DNA of 32,629 nucleotides from an uncultured Lachnospiraceae bacterium (lineage in GTDB: Bacteria > Bacillota > Clostridia > Lachnospirales > Lachnospiraceae): contig CAJOOB010000062.1 of assembly GCA_905236025.1 (NCBI GenBank), positions 1-32,629 of the forward strand. The letters are read 5' to 3'. Both the position numbers and the translations under genes were made by a program. Below, piece after piece: positions 1 to 9,050 of this stretch. The notes under the pieces are model-generated. The model had not been told where the DNA came from. It saw only the letters and a program-made list of their open reading frames with translations, and made no database searches. The stretch's first letter is position 1. Each line of letters starts with the position of its first letter.

Positions 1-468
1 AAGCCTTGCACGACTTTTTCCAAAGTTCATCATCTTGCTGTTTCCGCCTGCACGCCCGTTCATGACATACAAGAAGACAATCACCATCACACCCGCAATA
101 AGAAGCGGTAAAATGGTCGTTACAAAGACACTGTCTCTTGAAACATCCTTTAATTCGTATACATCGCCCAACTCATATTCTTCCAAAAGGGCAATTACTT
201 CATTTACATCTGAAACATAAAACGTTTCTACTGTTTCGTCATCATCTTCATCAACAAAGGTAACCGTTACGGAACCCGTTGGGATTTCACTGTTCTGACG
301 AATTACGATTTCTTCAATTTCGTCCGCTTTTTCTTTTACATCATTTACAAAATCCAAATACTGGTATTGATCCTGGTCTGTATAGAAATAATGGAACGCA
401 AAGATAAGTCCGATTACAATTGCCATTAAGAGAAGATAAATACCAATTCCTCTGTACTGCTTTTTCAC
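1..468 (-). CDS. ftsH: ATP-dependent zinc metalloprotease FtsH, N-terminal part (truncated by window edge)
   Basis: Reverse-strand translation from a GTG at 468 gives MKKQYRGIGIYLLLMAIVIGLIFAFHYFY...PLLIAGVMVIVFLYVMNGRAGGNSKMMNFGKSRAR: two TM segments and the FtsH 'MNFGKSRA' motif. An upstream CGGAG is a plausible RBS. Follows hpt as in other Firmicutes. Confidence 0.9.
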   Translation of the reverse strand, partial: MKKQYRGIGIYLLLMAIVIGLIFAFHYFYTDQDQYQYLDFVNDVKEKADEIEEIVIRQNSEIPTGSVTVTFVDEDDDETVETFYVSDVNEVIALLEEYELGDVYELKDVSRDSVFVTTILPLLIAGVMVIVFLYVMNGRAGGNSKMMNFGKSRARL

Positions 469-504
469 TTCTGTCTCCGTTTCTTTTAATTATTCTTTTT
501 TCAT

Positions 505-1035
505 TTAATTGTCGAACTGCTTCGGAACCCCGATAAACGGAAGGTTTCGATAGTTTTGATCATAATCAAGTCCATATCCCACAATAAACTTGTCCGGAAT
601 ATTAAAGCATGTGTAATCAACCTTTACATCCACAACTCTTCTTTCCGGCTTATCAAGCATTGTGCAAAGCCTAAGACTCTTTGGCTTTCTTGTTTCAAGC
701 ACCTCCATAAGGTAAGAAAGCGTTCTGCCCGAGTCAATAATATCTTCGGTTACCAAAACATCCTCGCCTTCAATCGGTTCACTTAAATCCATATCTATCT
801 TTACAATGCCGGAACTCTTTGTTCCGCTGCCGTAACTTGAAATCTTCATAAAATCCAGTGTAACAGGGACCGTAATATACTTTGAAAGCTCCGTCATAAA
901 GTACACACCACCCTTTAAAATACAAATAAGATGTATTTCCTTGCCCGCGTAATCTTTGTTAATTTGTTCAGCAACTTCCTTAATACGATCCGTAAGTTCC
1001 TCTTCAGATATTAAAACATTTATATCGTCGAACAT
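505..1035 (-). CDS. hpt: hypoxanthine phosphoribosyltransferase
   Basis: 176 aa; PRPP motif VLVTEDIIDSGRTL and C-terminal DKFIVGYGLDYDQNYRNLPFIGV typical of HPRT; tilS-hpt-ftsH synteny. Confidence 0.95.
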   Translation of the reverse strand: MFDDINVLISEEELTDRIKEVAEQINKDYAGKEIHLICILKGGVYFMTELSKYITVPVTLDFMKISSYGSGTKSSGIVKIDMDLSEPIEGEDVLVTEDIIDSGRTLSYLMEVLETRKPKSLRLCTMLDKPERRVVDVKVDYTCFNIPDKFIVGYGLDYDQNYRNLPFIGVPKQFDN

Positions 1036-1047
1036 TTTTCCTCCTGA

Positions 1048-2463
1048 TTATGCCTCTTCATTAAGGCCTTCAATGTTTGCGCAAACCTTTATAACCGGCA
1101 GTTCACCCTCATAAAAGTTACCGTTTTCATCTTGTAATACCTTATATTTTTCGCTTATCCTATACCCCACAACCCACAATATATCATGTCCGCAGGCCAG
1201 TACATACAAAGAGTCACGCTTATTTCTCGGATATTTAATGTCTGTAAGATAGTCGTTAAGCTTCTTTTTATCGCCCTTTTTATTAATCACGATAAAATCT
1301 CCGTCTTGGCGGTGTCTAATCACCGTATTGTTCTTTAGTATATCACATGCAAACCATTTAGTACACTTTTTTTCACTTTTTACCACATTTGCAGGATTAT
1401 CGCGCTCTACACTGAAGTTCCCTGCACTAACATTGTAAGTTCCGTAATCTTTAATCTCACAAATCTCGCCGATAGCCACATTTTCGCTTTTTTGGGCAAC
1501 AACCAAAACCTCAGACGTTGTAAACCCTTCTAAATCATACGGTAAATCAGCCTTTGCCCCGGTTGTAAAATTAACCAGTGAACAAACAGTCATTATATGG
1601 GTATTTGTTATATCCTTTAACCTACCACAGACCTCCTCAATCATTAATCGTACAATGTATGGCTTAACCGCATCCCTTAATTTAATGAATTCGTCACGCT
1701 TTATACAAACACCGTTCTCATAAGGGATTTTTAGCTTTTCAAAAAGATTTTTCGCATCCTCTTTAATGTATTCATTAATTTCAAATGCCATCCTTGAAAG
1801 GTTCGAAAGATGTTTTACCGACGAGTTGTTAATTTCTTTTTCAATATACGGAATAACAACATTTCTGATTTTATTTCTTGTGTAATCTTCACCCTCATTT
1901 GTCTTATCAATACAATATGAAATACCGTTTTCATTAAGAAATTCAAGAATCTCTTTTTTAGTAAAAGGAATTAGCGGCCGGATTATATTATCTCGCTTTG
2001 CCAAAATACCGCAAATTCCTGAAAGTCCCGCACCTCTTAATGCGTTAAAAATAACCGTTTCAACGTTATCATCCGCATTATGCGCAGTTGCAATCTTTGT
2101 TGAATTTGTCTCTAAAAAGACTTCGTTAAAAGCTTTGTATCTTTCAATTCTTCCCGTTTCTTCGCTGCTTTCGCCGCGTTTCTTTGAAAGAGCGGGTATA
2201 TCAATGCAATACGTGTGACAGGTAAGATCATTATCTTTACAGTATTTTTGCACAAACTCCATATCTTTGTCTGCATCAATACCGCGAATTTTGTGGTTAA
2301 TATGAACGCAATGCAAATTTAAATCATATGCTTTACTTAACTTTTGCAATACAAAAAGAAGGCACATGGAATCCGGGCCGCCGCTTACGCCGACAACCAC
2401 TCCATCGCCTTTTTTAAGTAATCCTTTATTTACAATAAAGCTTTCTACATCACTAACTTTCAC
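1048..2463 (-). CDS. tilS: tRNA(Ile)-lysidine synthetase
   Basis: 471 aa; PP-loop SGGPDSMCLL, HNADDNVET, RPLIPFTKKEI motifs; C-terminal TilS domain. Confidence 0.95.
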   Translation of the reverse strand: MKVSDVESFIVNKGLLKKGDGVVVGVSGGPDSMCLLFVLQKLSKAYDLNLHCVHINHKIRGIDADKDMEFVQKYCKDNDLTCHTYCIDIPALSKKRGESSEETGRIERYKAFNEVFLETNSTKIATAHNADDNVETVIFNALRGAGLSGICGILAKRDNIIRPLIPFTKKEILEFLNENGISYCIDKTNEGEDYTRNKIRNVVIPYIEKEINNSSVKHLSNLSRMAFEINEYIKEDAKNLFEKLKIPYENGVCIKRDEFIKLRDAVKPYIVRLMIEEVCGRLKDITNTHIMTVCSLVNFTTGAKADLPYDLEGFTTSEVLVVAQKSENVAIGEICEIKDYGTYNVSAGNFSVERDNPANVVKSEKKCTKWFACDILKNNTVIRHRQDGDFIVINKKGDKKKLNDYLTDIKYPRNKRDSLYVLACGHDILWVVGYRISEKYKVLQDENGNFYEGELPVIKVCANIEGLNEEA

Positions 2464-2472
2464 AATACTGCC

Positions 2473-2811
2473 CTAGTTCGAAGGCTTGTACAAAATCTCA
2501 TCCGGATAAAGTAAACCAAGCTTCTTCGCCACTTCTTCCATATATTCATCGGTTTGAACATAGTCTTTCTTTTCGACCAGTTCAAGTTTCTTTTCTTCCT
2601 CTTCTTCAATTTGTTCGTTAAGTGCTTTGATCTGACTGTCTAATGCGCGAATTCTTTTATCTGCAGCACTTATTCTTGTATATATAACCACAGCAAAAGC
2701 CGCGGCAACAGTAACCGCAATTATTATACCGCCTCTTGAACGGCGCTTTTTTGCGAGTCTTCTTCTTCTTTGTTCGTATGAATTTGTATGCTCATAACCG
2801 GTTCTTCGCAT
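2473..2811 (-). CDS. septum formation initiator family protein (DivIC/FtsB-like)
   Basis: 112 aa; short basic N-terminus, one TM, coiled coil, then KKLGLLYPDEILY; position between the S4-domain gene and tilS matches divIC. Confidence 0.8.
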   Translation of the reverse strand: MRRTGYEHTNSYEQRRRRLAKKRRSRGGIIIAVTVAAAFAVVIYTRISAADKRIRALDSQIKALNEQIEEEEEKKLELVEKKDYVQTDEYMEEVAKKLGLLYPDEILYKPSN

Positions 2812-2849
2812 AATACCACCAAATAACCTTTACTTATTTACAAATTTGT

Positions 2850-3089
2850 TCAGACCTCTTCGTACATGCTCGCAGCCTCGTCTTTCTTCACGGTCTCTGC
2901 AATACTTGTAACTTTAACTTTTACATCTCTGGTCCCGAATTTTATTTCAATAACATCCCCAACTTTAACATCTGCAGACGCTTTTGCCTGCTTATCGTTA
3001 ATATAAACTCTGCCGGAGTCACACGCTTCATTTGCGATTGTTCTGCGCTTAATAAGACGCGAAACCTTTAAATACTTGTCTAATCTCAT
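2850..3089 (-). CDS. S4-domain RNA-binding protein (RqcP/YabO-like)
   Basis: 79 aa; MRLDKYLKVSRLIKRRTIANEACDSGRVYINDKQAKAS is a canonical S4 domain; located next to HU as for yabO. Confidence 0.88.
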   Translation of the reverse strand: MRLDKYLKVSRLIKRRTIANEACDSGRVYINDKQAKASADVKVGDVIEIKFGTRDVKVKVTSIAETVKKDEAASMYEEV

Positions 3090-3119
3090 AAATTAATCCT
3101 AAATTATTTAAAAGAAGAA

Positions 3120-3142
3120 CGCTCTGCCAATACGGCAGAGCG
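3120..3142 (-). terminator. intrinsic terminator downstream of HU
   Basis: Perfect 9-bp stem CGCTCTGCC/GGCAGAGCG with a 5-nt loop; minus strand continues into TTCTTCTTTT. Confidence 0.7.
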
Positions 3143-3160
3143 ATAAATAACTTTTAAAAC

Positions 3161-3451
3161 TTATTTCTTCTTCTTACCAGCGTTAACAGCATCCTTTAAA
3201 GCCTTACCAGCCTTAAACTTAGGTGCCTTAGAAGCAGGAATCTTCATTGTCTTCTGAGTCTGAGGATTTCTTCCTTCTCTAGCTTTTCTTGATACAACAT
3301 CGAATGTACCGAAGCCAACGAGCTGAACCTTCTCGCCCTTCTTTAATTCATCTGTTACAACGTCTACGAAAGCCTTAAGTGCCTTCTCAGAGTCTTTCTT
3401 TGTTAACTCTGTCTTTGCAGCGATTGCTGCTACTAATTCAGCTTTGTTCAT
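3161..3451 (-). CDS. hup: HU family DNA-binding protein
   Basis: 96 aa; [25 protein letters not shown]...[22 protein letters not shown] is canonical HU. Confidence 0.95.
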   Translation of the reverse strand: MNKAELVAAIAAKTELTKKDSEKALKAFVDVVTDELKKGEKVQLVGFGTFDVVSRKAREGRNPQTQKTMKIPASKAPKFKAGKALKDAVNAGKKKK

Positions 3452-3541
3452 TAATTTGAACCCTCCTATTTAGAAGTTATTTCCACACTATTGTGGTCAA
3501 GTATCTTAGCGTTATCACTGTGACAACGGCCCGATACTCTA

Positions 3542-3570
3542 TTTATATACTTTTTATATTATTTTGTCAA
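3542..3570 (-). promoter_or_regulatory. predicted sigma-70/A promoter for HU
   Basis: On the minus strand: TTGACA (3570-3565), 17 nt, TATAAA (3547-3542). Confidence 0.65.
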
Positions 3571-3693
3571 GAAAAAATATCGATTTTTCTTTGAAAAATG
3601 CTAGATTTTTTTCAAGAAAAGTATATTTTATCCTACTTACAACAGACGTTTTTTAAAAAAATCAGTTAAACACTGGCTTTTTCAAGGGTATCT

Positions 3694-6600
3694 TTAGCGA
3701 ATATAATCTAACAACATTTTAAATAATTCGTCATTATTTATCGGTTTGGCAAGATGATCCGTCATGCCGGCTTCTAAAAAGCGCTTTTTATCATTATCAA
3801 AAGCATCCGCAGACACAGCAATTATCGGCACGTGTCTTGCATCATCACGGTTAAGTTGCCTGATCTTTTTGGCAGCTTCCATTCCGTCCATCACAGGCAT
3901 TCGATTATCCATAAGGATAACGGCATATTCGTTATCTTTTGAGTTTTCAAATTTTTCTAAAGCAACCTTACCGTTTTCCGCAACATCAACCAAAACGCCC
4001 TTCTTCACAAGAATCTTCTTTAAAAGCATTGAATTAATCAGATTATCTTCAACCACCAGCGCTTTCTTACCCGTAAGTGAGCCGTAATCATTTTGTACGA
4101 CACGCTTTGTATGTTTTTTTGATTTCCTGTACAAGACAGGGAGGCTTACATAAAACGTGGATCCTTTTCCAAGTTCACTTGTAACCGTGATTGTTCCTCC
4201 CGCAGATTCCACAATCTTTTTAACTAATGAAAGCCCAAGTCCGGTTCCCCGCACACTCCTTGTATACGGATTAGCCTCCATTTCAAACGGTTCAAACACT
4301 CTTCCAAGGAAGTCCGCCGTCATACCGCAACCCGTATCGCTAACGACAATCTGGCAATCGAGAATGCCTTCCGCTTCATCAATAACCTCTTCGCTGTAAC
4401 CCGGAATGGAAACCAGTTTTTTCATGCCGGTACCGTCAATGTTATCAATCTTTCTGTCTTCCGAGATTTTCTGGGAAATCTCAATTCTACCCTGTTCTGC
4501 GGTAAACTTAACGGCATTTGAAACCATATTCATAAAGACTTGCTCTAAATGCTTAACGTCAATGAAAAATTCCTTGCCCTCTTTCATCTTTGAAACGCCG
4601 TCACTTATGATTAATTCAATATGTTTCTTCTTAATCTGGCTGTCCATAATGCGAACAACCTTTTCAAACGGTTCCGCAATATCCGCCCACTCAAAGTTAA
4701 GAATGGATTTGCCGGCCTCAATTCTGCTCGTATCAAGGACATCATTGATGATGCCAAGAAGATAATTACTTGATTCATCAATTTTATCAAGATAAGACTT
4801 AACCGCTTCCGTATCCGCAAGTTCTTCCCTGCAAAGGTGCGTCATTCCCATAATTGCGTTCATTGGGGTCCTTATTTCGTGGCTCATGTTTGAAAGGAAG
4901 GTACTCTTTGCGCGGTTTGCGTATTCCGCTCTTTCTAAGGCTTCCGTAAGTCTTTCATTGTTCTTTCTTTCAATCATCACGTTTTCAGTGATATCGGAAA
5001 GTGTAAGGCCGACAATATGTCTTCTTCTGTCGATGCTTATTGCCTGAACATTCGCTACAATGCTTCGTTTGCCGACCTCGTTTGAAGGTTCTAAATCCCG
5101 GCGGTTTTTATAAGCTCTTGGAATTATCTCAATCGTTGAAGAAAGATACTTTGATTCCTCCGAGAATTTTTTTAATTCCGATAGCTGCAGTTTGTTAAGA
5201 ATATCGTTTCTGTCGCCTCTAACCTCGAAAACTCCGAGAATCGTCGCAAGAAACTCCGTATAATCCCCCTCTGTGCTTATATAATCAAGAATTTTTTCTT
5301 TGTATTCCGGAAGGAAATACTGACCGTTTCCGGTATTTAAAATCATTATATATTCGTAATTTGCATGGAGAAGATATTTATGGAGTCTTCCAAGGCTCAT
5401 TTCCTTGTTGATATTTTCTCCTGATGCATAGCCTTCAACATCTCCGGTTTCAGGGTTTTTATACATTTTTATAAGGATTCTTAAACAGATATATTCCCCG
5501 TTGTAATCAAGGAAATTATCAAAATCAAGGATTTGAGTGTATGTACCCTCCGCAACTGAAGAAAGCAGGCTCTTTCTTTTTAAAAGCCCCAGCCTTTCCT
5601 TTTCCGTGGCATTTTGGCAAAGCTCAAACATCTGCTCAACCCAGTAATCATACGGTTTGCCAACAAGTTCATCCTCGCCCACCATATAATTTGCAGTGTT
5701 TTGAAAAATAAGATTTTTTGTGAGGTTAAATCTTATGTATCTCGTGCCGCTTGATTCAAGCTGTTTACGGTATTCTTCCTCTAACTTGATTTTCTTTTCG
5801 GCTCTCTTTAATTCCGTGATATCAATGCTGATACCGGTAAATACTCTTTCGTCCTTATCCCCTCCGATGGCACTGATTATCTGCATTGCAAGCCATCTGT
5901 CATCTCTCGAAGGAAACTCGGCATTTGTAGGAGTATTTACAATAAATTCAACCTCATGAGCCCCATTATACAACTTGGCGATGGCGCCCATAAACGAATC
6001 CTTATACTCTTGACGAAGAATTTTTTGCTCAAAAAAAACATCCGGGAAGTTTTCCGCTATCTGCGATTTCATGCCGTATTTTCTGGCGGTAGCCTCACTG
6101 AATACGCATAATCTGTTATTAAGGTCAATCGAGAAACTGTCTGCGCCGGCTCTGCTAAGCGCCATTTCAAGAGTTCTCTGGCTATTGGCATTGGCTTCCT
6201 CTGCTTTTTTTCTCTTTGTAATATTTGTGTAAGAGCAGTAATAAATAGTCTTTCCTTCACGGTTTACGCTTCTTGTTCCTCTTACTTCAACCCAAATTCT
6301 TGAACCGTCCTTTTTTACAAGACGCACTTCAGTTGTAAATGAGATTTTGTTCTTTTGACGATACTCAGCCAAAATAGCGGCAAGAGGCTTTCTGTCTTCC
6401 ATAAAAACATTGCCAAGAAAGTCACTGTAAGTATAATCATCAAGCGCGATTTCGCTGTCCACACCCAAAAGCTCATAATATCCGTCGTTTGCATATAAAA
6501 TCGGGAAGCCGGAGCCGTCGTCTCTTACAAGCGTAATACCTGTCGGGATGTTATTCATTACACTTTTTTGTACGGCTTCTTCCTTAGCCTGGCGGGTAAC

Positions 6601-7323
6601 ATCATAAAAATAAAATACGTCAACATCATGGTCGCCCCACTGACTCGGGAGAATTCTTACGTTATACTGCGGCTTGTTTTCGCCTTCATTTACAAGGATT
6701 TCAGGCGGTGCATCATCAAGAGAAAGTGCCTGCACTTTATTAATCATGCCCGCTCTTTGCGACAATTTATCATAATCATTTATAAATTCGGATTCCGATT
6801 CGTAATCAAGAATCTTAAGCATTTTACGGTTAACATATAAAACCTCTTTCGTTCCGTGAATAACCGCGTAAATACCAATTGAAGCATCATCAAGAAGCGG
6901 GTTTGTGTAAACGTTTTCTGCGTTCATATTACCCAAAATAAGACAAAAAAGGCTTCCGTCCTCGGTCTTTCTTACGTTGCTTAATTCAACGGAAATCCAC
7001 ATATAATCACTGTCACGATGGCGCACCTTAACACGAAGGTAAGTATGAAGACTCTCACCCTCTCTTAAAGTGGACATGGACATATGAAGTTTGTAGCGAT
7101 CGGCTTCTTCAAGGAAGTGAAGCGGATTATCTGCCGTCTTCTCTAAGTATTCTTCCATTGTAAGTTTGTGAAGCTGCGCCACTCTTTCAGAAACACTCTG
7201 AACGATAATTCTTTCGTTTTCAAAGCGGTAAAAAACTACTCCGCCGGGCAAAAGAGAAATCAGATCCTCTGCCGAAAAATGGCTTTGGGCCGCAATTTCA
7301 CCGGTTTGCTCAAATTTTTCCAT
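3694..7323 (-). CDS. hybrid sensor histidine kinase with multiple PAS domains and C-terminal receiver
   Basis: HisKA H-box FLSNMSHEIRTPMNAIMGM, HATPase motifs MNMVSNAVKFTAE, VSDTGCGM, GTGLGLSLVKKI, and a REC domain ALVVEDNLIN...VILMDNRMPVMDG. Start taken as ATG at 7323 (MEKFEQTGE) behind GAGGG rather than the longer ORF start at 7404. Confidence 0.92.
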   Translation of the reverse strand: MEKFEQTGEIAAQSHFSAEDLISLLPGGVVFYRFENERIIVQSVSERVAQLHKLTMEEYLEKTADNPLHFLEEADRYKLHMSMSTLREGESLHTYLRVKVRHRDSDYMWISVELSNVRKTEDGSLFCLILGNMNAENVYTNPLLDDASIGIYAVIHGTKEVLYVNRKMLKILDYESESEFINDYDKLSQRAGMINKVQALSLDDAPPEILVNEGENKPQYNVRILPSQWGDHDVDVFYFYDVTRQAKEEAVQKSVMNNIPTGITLVRDDGSGFPILYANDGYYELLGVDSEIALDDYTYSDFLGNVFMEDRKPLAAILAEYRQKNKISFTTEVRLVKKDGSRIWVEVRGTRSVNREGKTIYYCSYTNITKRKKAEEANANSQRTLEMALSRAGADSFSIDLNNRLCVFSEATARKYGMKSQIAENFPDVFFEQKILRQEYKDSFMGAIAKLYNGAHEVEFIVNTPTNAEFPSRDDRWLAMQIISAIGGDKDERVFTGISIDITELKRAEKKIKLEEEYRKQLESSGTRYIRFNLTKNLIFQNTANYMVGEDELVGKPYDYWVEQMFELCQNATEKERLGLLKRKSLLSSVAEGTYTQILDFDNFLDYNGEYICLRILIKMYKNPETGDVEGYASGENINKEMSLGRLHKYLLHANYEYIMILNTGNGQYFLPEYKEKILDYISTEGDYTEFLATILGVFEVRGDRNDILNKLQLSELKKFSEESKYLSSTIEIIPRAYKNRRDLEPSNEVGKRSIVANVQAISIDRRRHIVGLTLSDITENVMIERKNNERLTEALERAEYANRAKSTFLSNMSHEIRTPMNAIMGMTHLCREELADTEAVKSYLDKIDESSNYLLGIINDVLDTSRIEAGKSILNFEWADIAEPFEKVVRIMDSQIKKKHIELIISDGVSKMKEGKEFFIDVKHLEQVFMNMVSNAVKFTAEQGRIEISQKISEDRKIDNIDGTGMKKLVSIPGYSEEVIDEAEGILDCQIVVSDTGCGMTADFLGRVFEPFEMEANPYTRSVRGTGLGLSLVKKIVESAGGTITVTSELGKGSTFYVSLPVLYRKSKKHTKRVVQNDYGSLTGKKALVVEDNLINSMLLKKILVKKGVLVDVAENGKVALEKFENSKDNEYAVILMDNRMPVMDGMEAAKKIRQLNRDDARHVPIIAVSADAFDNDKKRFLEAGMTDHLAKPINNDELFKMLLDYIR

Positions 7324-7461
7324 ACTATTCCCTCGTAGATATGTGTTATAAACATTCACTGATACAAGTATGTATATTTTACCACATTTTTTATCGATTT
7401 GCACTGTTTCCCATAAAAAAATCGGACGAATTTTGTCAAAATATTTTTTACAAAATCTTCA

Positions 7462-7490
7462 TTGTAATTAAATAACAGTTCTGTTATATT
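7462..7490 (+). promoter_or_regulatory. predicted promoter of the PurF-like gene with palindrome in the spacer
   Basis: TTGTAA (7462-7467), 17 nt, TATATT (7485-7490); ATAACAGTTCTGTTAT at 7472-7487 lies in the spacer and overlaps the -10. Confidence 0.5.
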
Positions 7491-7606
7491 AGTATAGTTT
7501 TCTGAGATTTAACTCGGAGAAAGATGGATCTTTTACCCGGTCGGTAATCCTAATGTTTACCGACATGTTACTAATAACACTACTCATGATACGGAGGGAA
7601 AATCAA

Positions 7607-9010
7607 ATGGGCGGTTTCTTTGGCGTCGCTTCAAAAAGCGATTGTGTTTTTGATTTATTTTTCGGAACGGATTACCATTCACACTTGGGAACAAGACGTG
7701 CGGGTATGGCAGTTTACGGTGAAAACGGCTTTGACAGAGCAATTCACAATATCGAAAATTCACCATTCAGAACAAAATTTGAAAAAGACGTAAATTCCAT
7801 GAAGGGAAATATTGGTATTGGCTGTATTTCCGACTATGAGCCACAGCCTCTCATTGTCCGCTCCCATCACGGTACATACGCAATTTCAACGGTTGGTAAA
7901 ATCAACAACTTAGAAGCGATTGTAAATGAACTTTTTTCAAATAACCACTCTCACTTCCTTGAAATGAGCGGCGGTGATATAAATGCAACAGAACTTGTGG
8001 CATCGGTTATAAACCAGAAGGATAACATTATTGAGGGTATACAGTACGCTCAGGAAATTATTGACGGCTCAATGACCATCCTTGTACTTACCGAAAAGTG
8101 CATTTATGCTGCAAGAGATAAATTCGGAAGAACACCTGTAAGTTTAGGACGTAAAGAAGACGGCTTCTGCGCTGCGTTTGAGAGTTTTTCATTCTTAAAC
8201 CTCGGATATACGCCTTACAGAGAATTGGGGCCGGGCGAAATTGTGGCTATCCAGCCTGAAGCGGTTGTAACCCTTGCAAAACCGGGCTCAAAGATGCGAA
8301 TCTGCTCATTCTTATGGGTATACTACGGTTATCCTTCATCCTCATACGAAGGACTTTCCGTTGAAAAGATGCGTTATAAATGCGGTGCATTCCTTGCAAA
8401 GAGAGATAACGTAAAGCCTGACATTGTTGCCGGTGTTCCGGATTCAGGTACGGCTCACGCTGTGGGATATGCAAACGAGTCGGGAATTCCTTTCTCAAGA
8501 CCGTTTATCAAATATACTCCAACCTGGCCAAGATCATTTATGCCGACAATCCAGAGCAAGAGAAATCTTATTGCAAAGATGAAGCTCATTCCTGTTCATG
8601 ATTTGATTGAAAACCAGAGCCTTCTCCTTATTGACGACTCAATCGTACGTGGTACACAGCTTAGAGAGACTACTAACTTTTTATATGAAAGCGGCGCAAA
8701 GGAAGTTCATATAAGACCTGCATGCCCACCTCTTGTTTACGCATGTAAGTATTTAAACTTCTCACGTTCTTCTTCGGAAATGGATTTAATTACAAGACGT
8801 ATCATCAAGGAAATGGAAGGCGACAAAATTCACGTTGACTTAAATCCTTACGCTGACCCTGATTCTGACAGCTACAAGGAAATGGTTGCAAGAATTTGCA
8901 AACAACTTAATTTTACTTCGCTTGCTTTCCAGAGGTTAGATGATTTGGTGGAATCGATTGGCATCGGAAAAGAAAACCTTTGTACTTACTGCTTTGACGG
9001 CGTGGAGTAA
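7607..9010 (+). CDS. PurF-like protein (amidophosphoribosyltransferase family), predicted to lack glutaminase activity
   Basis: PRPP-binding motif LLLIDDSIVRGTQLRE, PDSGTAHAVGYA, SKRNLIAKMKLIPV, C-terminal CTYCFDG. N-terminus MGGFFGV lacks the Cys of M-CGVFG-type enzymes. Start placed at ATG 7607 behind CGGAGGG. Confidence 0.85.
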   Translation: MGGFFGVASKSDCVFDLFFGTDYHSHLGTRRAGMAVYGENGFDRAIHNIENSPFRTKFEKDVNSMKGNIGIGCISDYEPQPLIVRSHHGTYAISTVGKINNLEAIVNELFSNNHSHFLEMSGGDINATELVASVINQKDNIIEGIQYAQEIIDGSMTILVLTEKCIYAARDKFGRTPVSLGRKEDGFCAAFESFSFLNLGYTPYRELGPGEIVAIQPEAVVTLAKPGSKMRICSFLWVYYGYPSSSYEGLSVEKMRYKCGAFLAKRDNVKPDIVAGVPDSGTAHAVGYANESGIPFSRPFIKYTPTWPRSFMPTIQSKRNLIAKMKLIPVHDLIENQSLLLIDDSIVRGTQLRETTNFLYESGAKEVHIRPACPPLVYACKYLNFSRSSSEMDLITRRIIKEMEGDKIHVDLNPYADPDSDSYKEMVARICKQLNFTSLAFQRLDDLVESIGIGKENLCTYCFDGVE

Positions 9011-9050
9011 TTTGGGTTTTTATATAAAGTAAAGGATGAAGAACGTAAAA

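Noticed and set aside
35-220. ORF 35..220 + (61 aa)
   Set aside because: Antisense to the clear FtsH N-terminal coding sequence.
7497-7606. Purine, ZTP or PRPP riboswitch in the PurF-like leader
   Set aside because: Two stems are visible but no recognisable consensus core of these classes; listed as an unassigned leader only.
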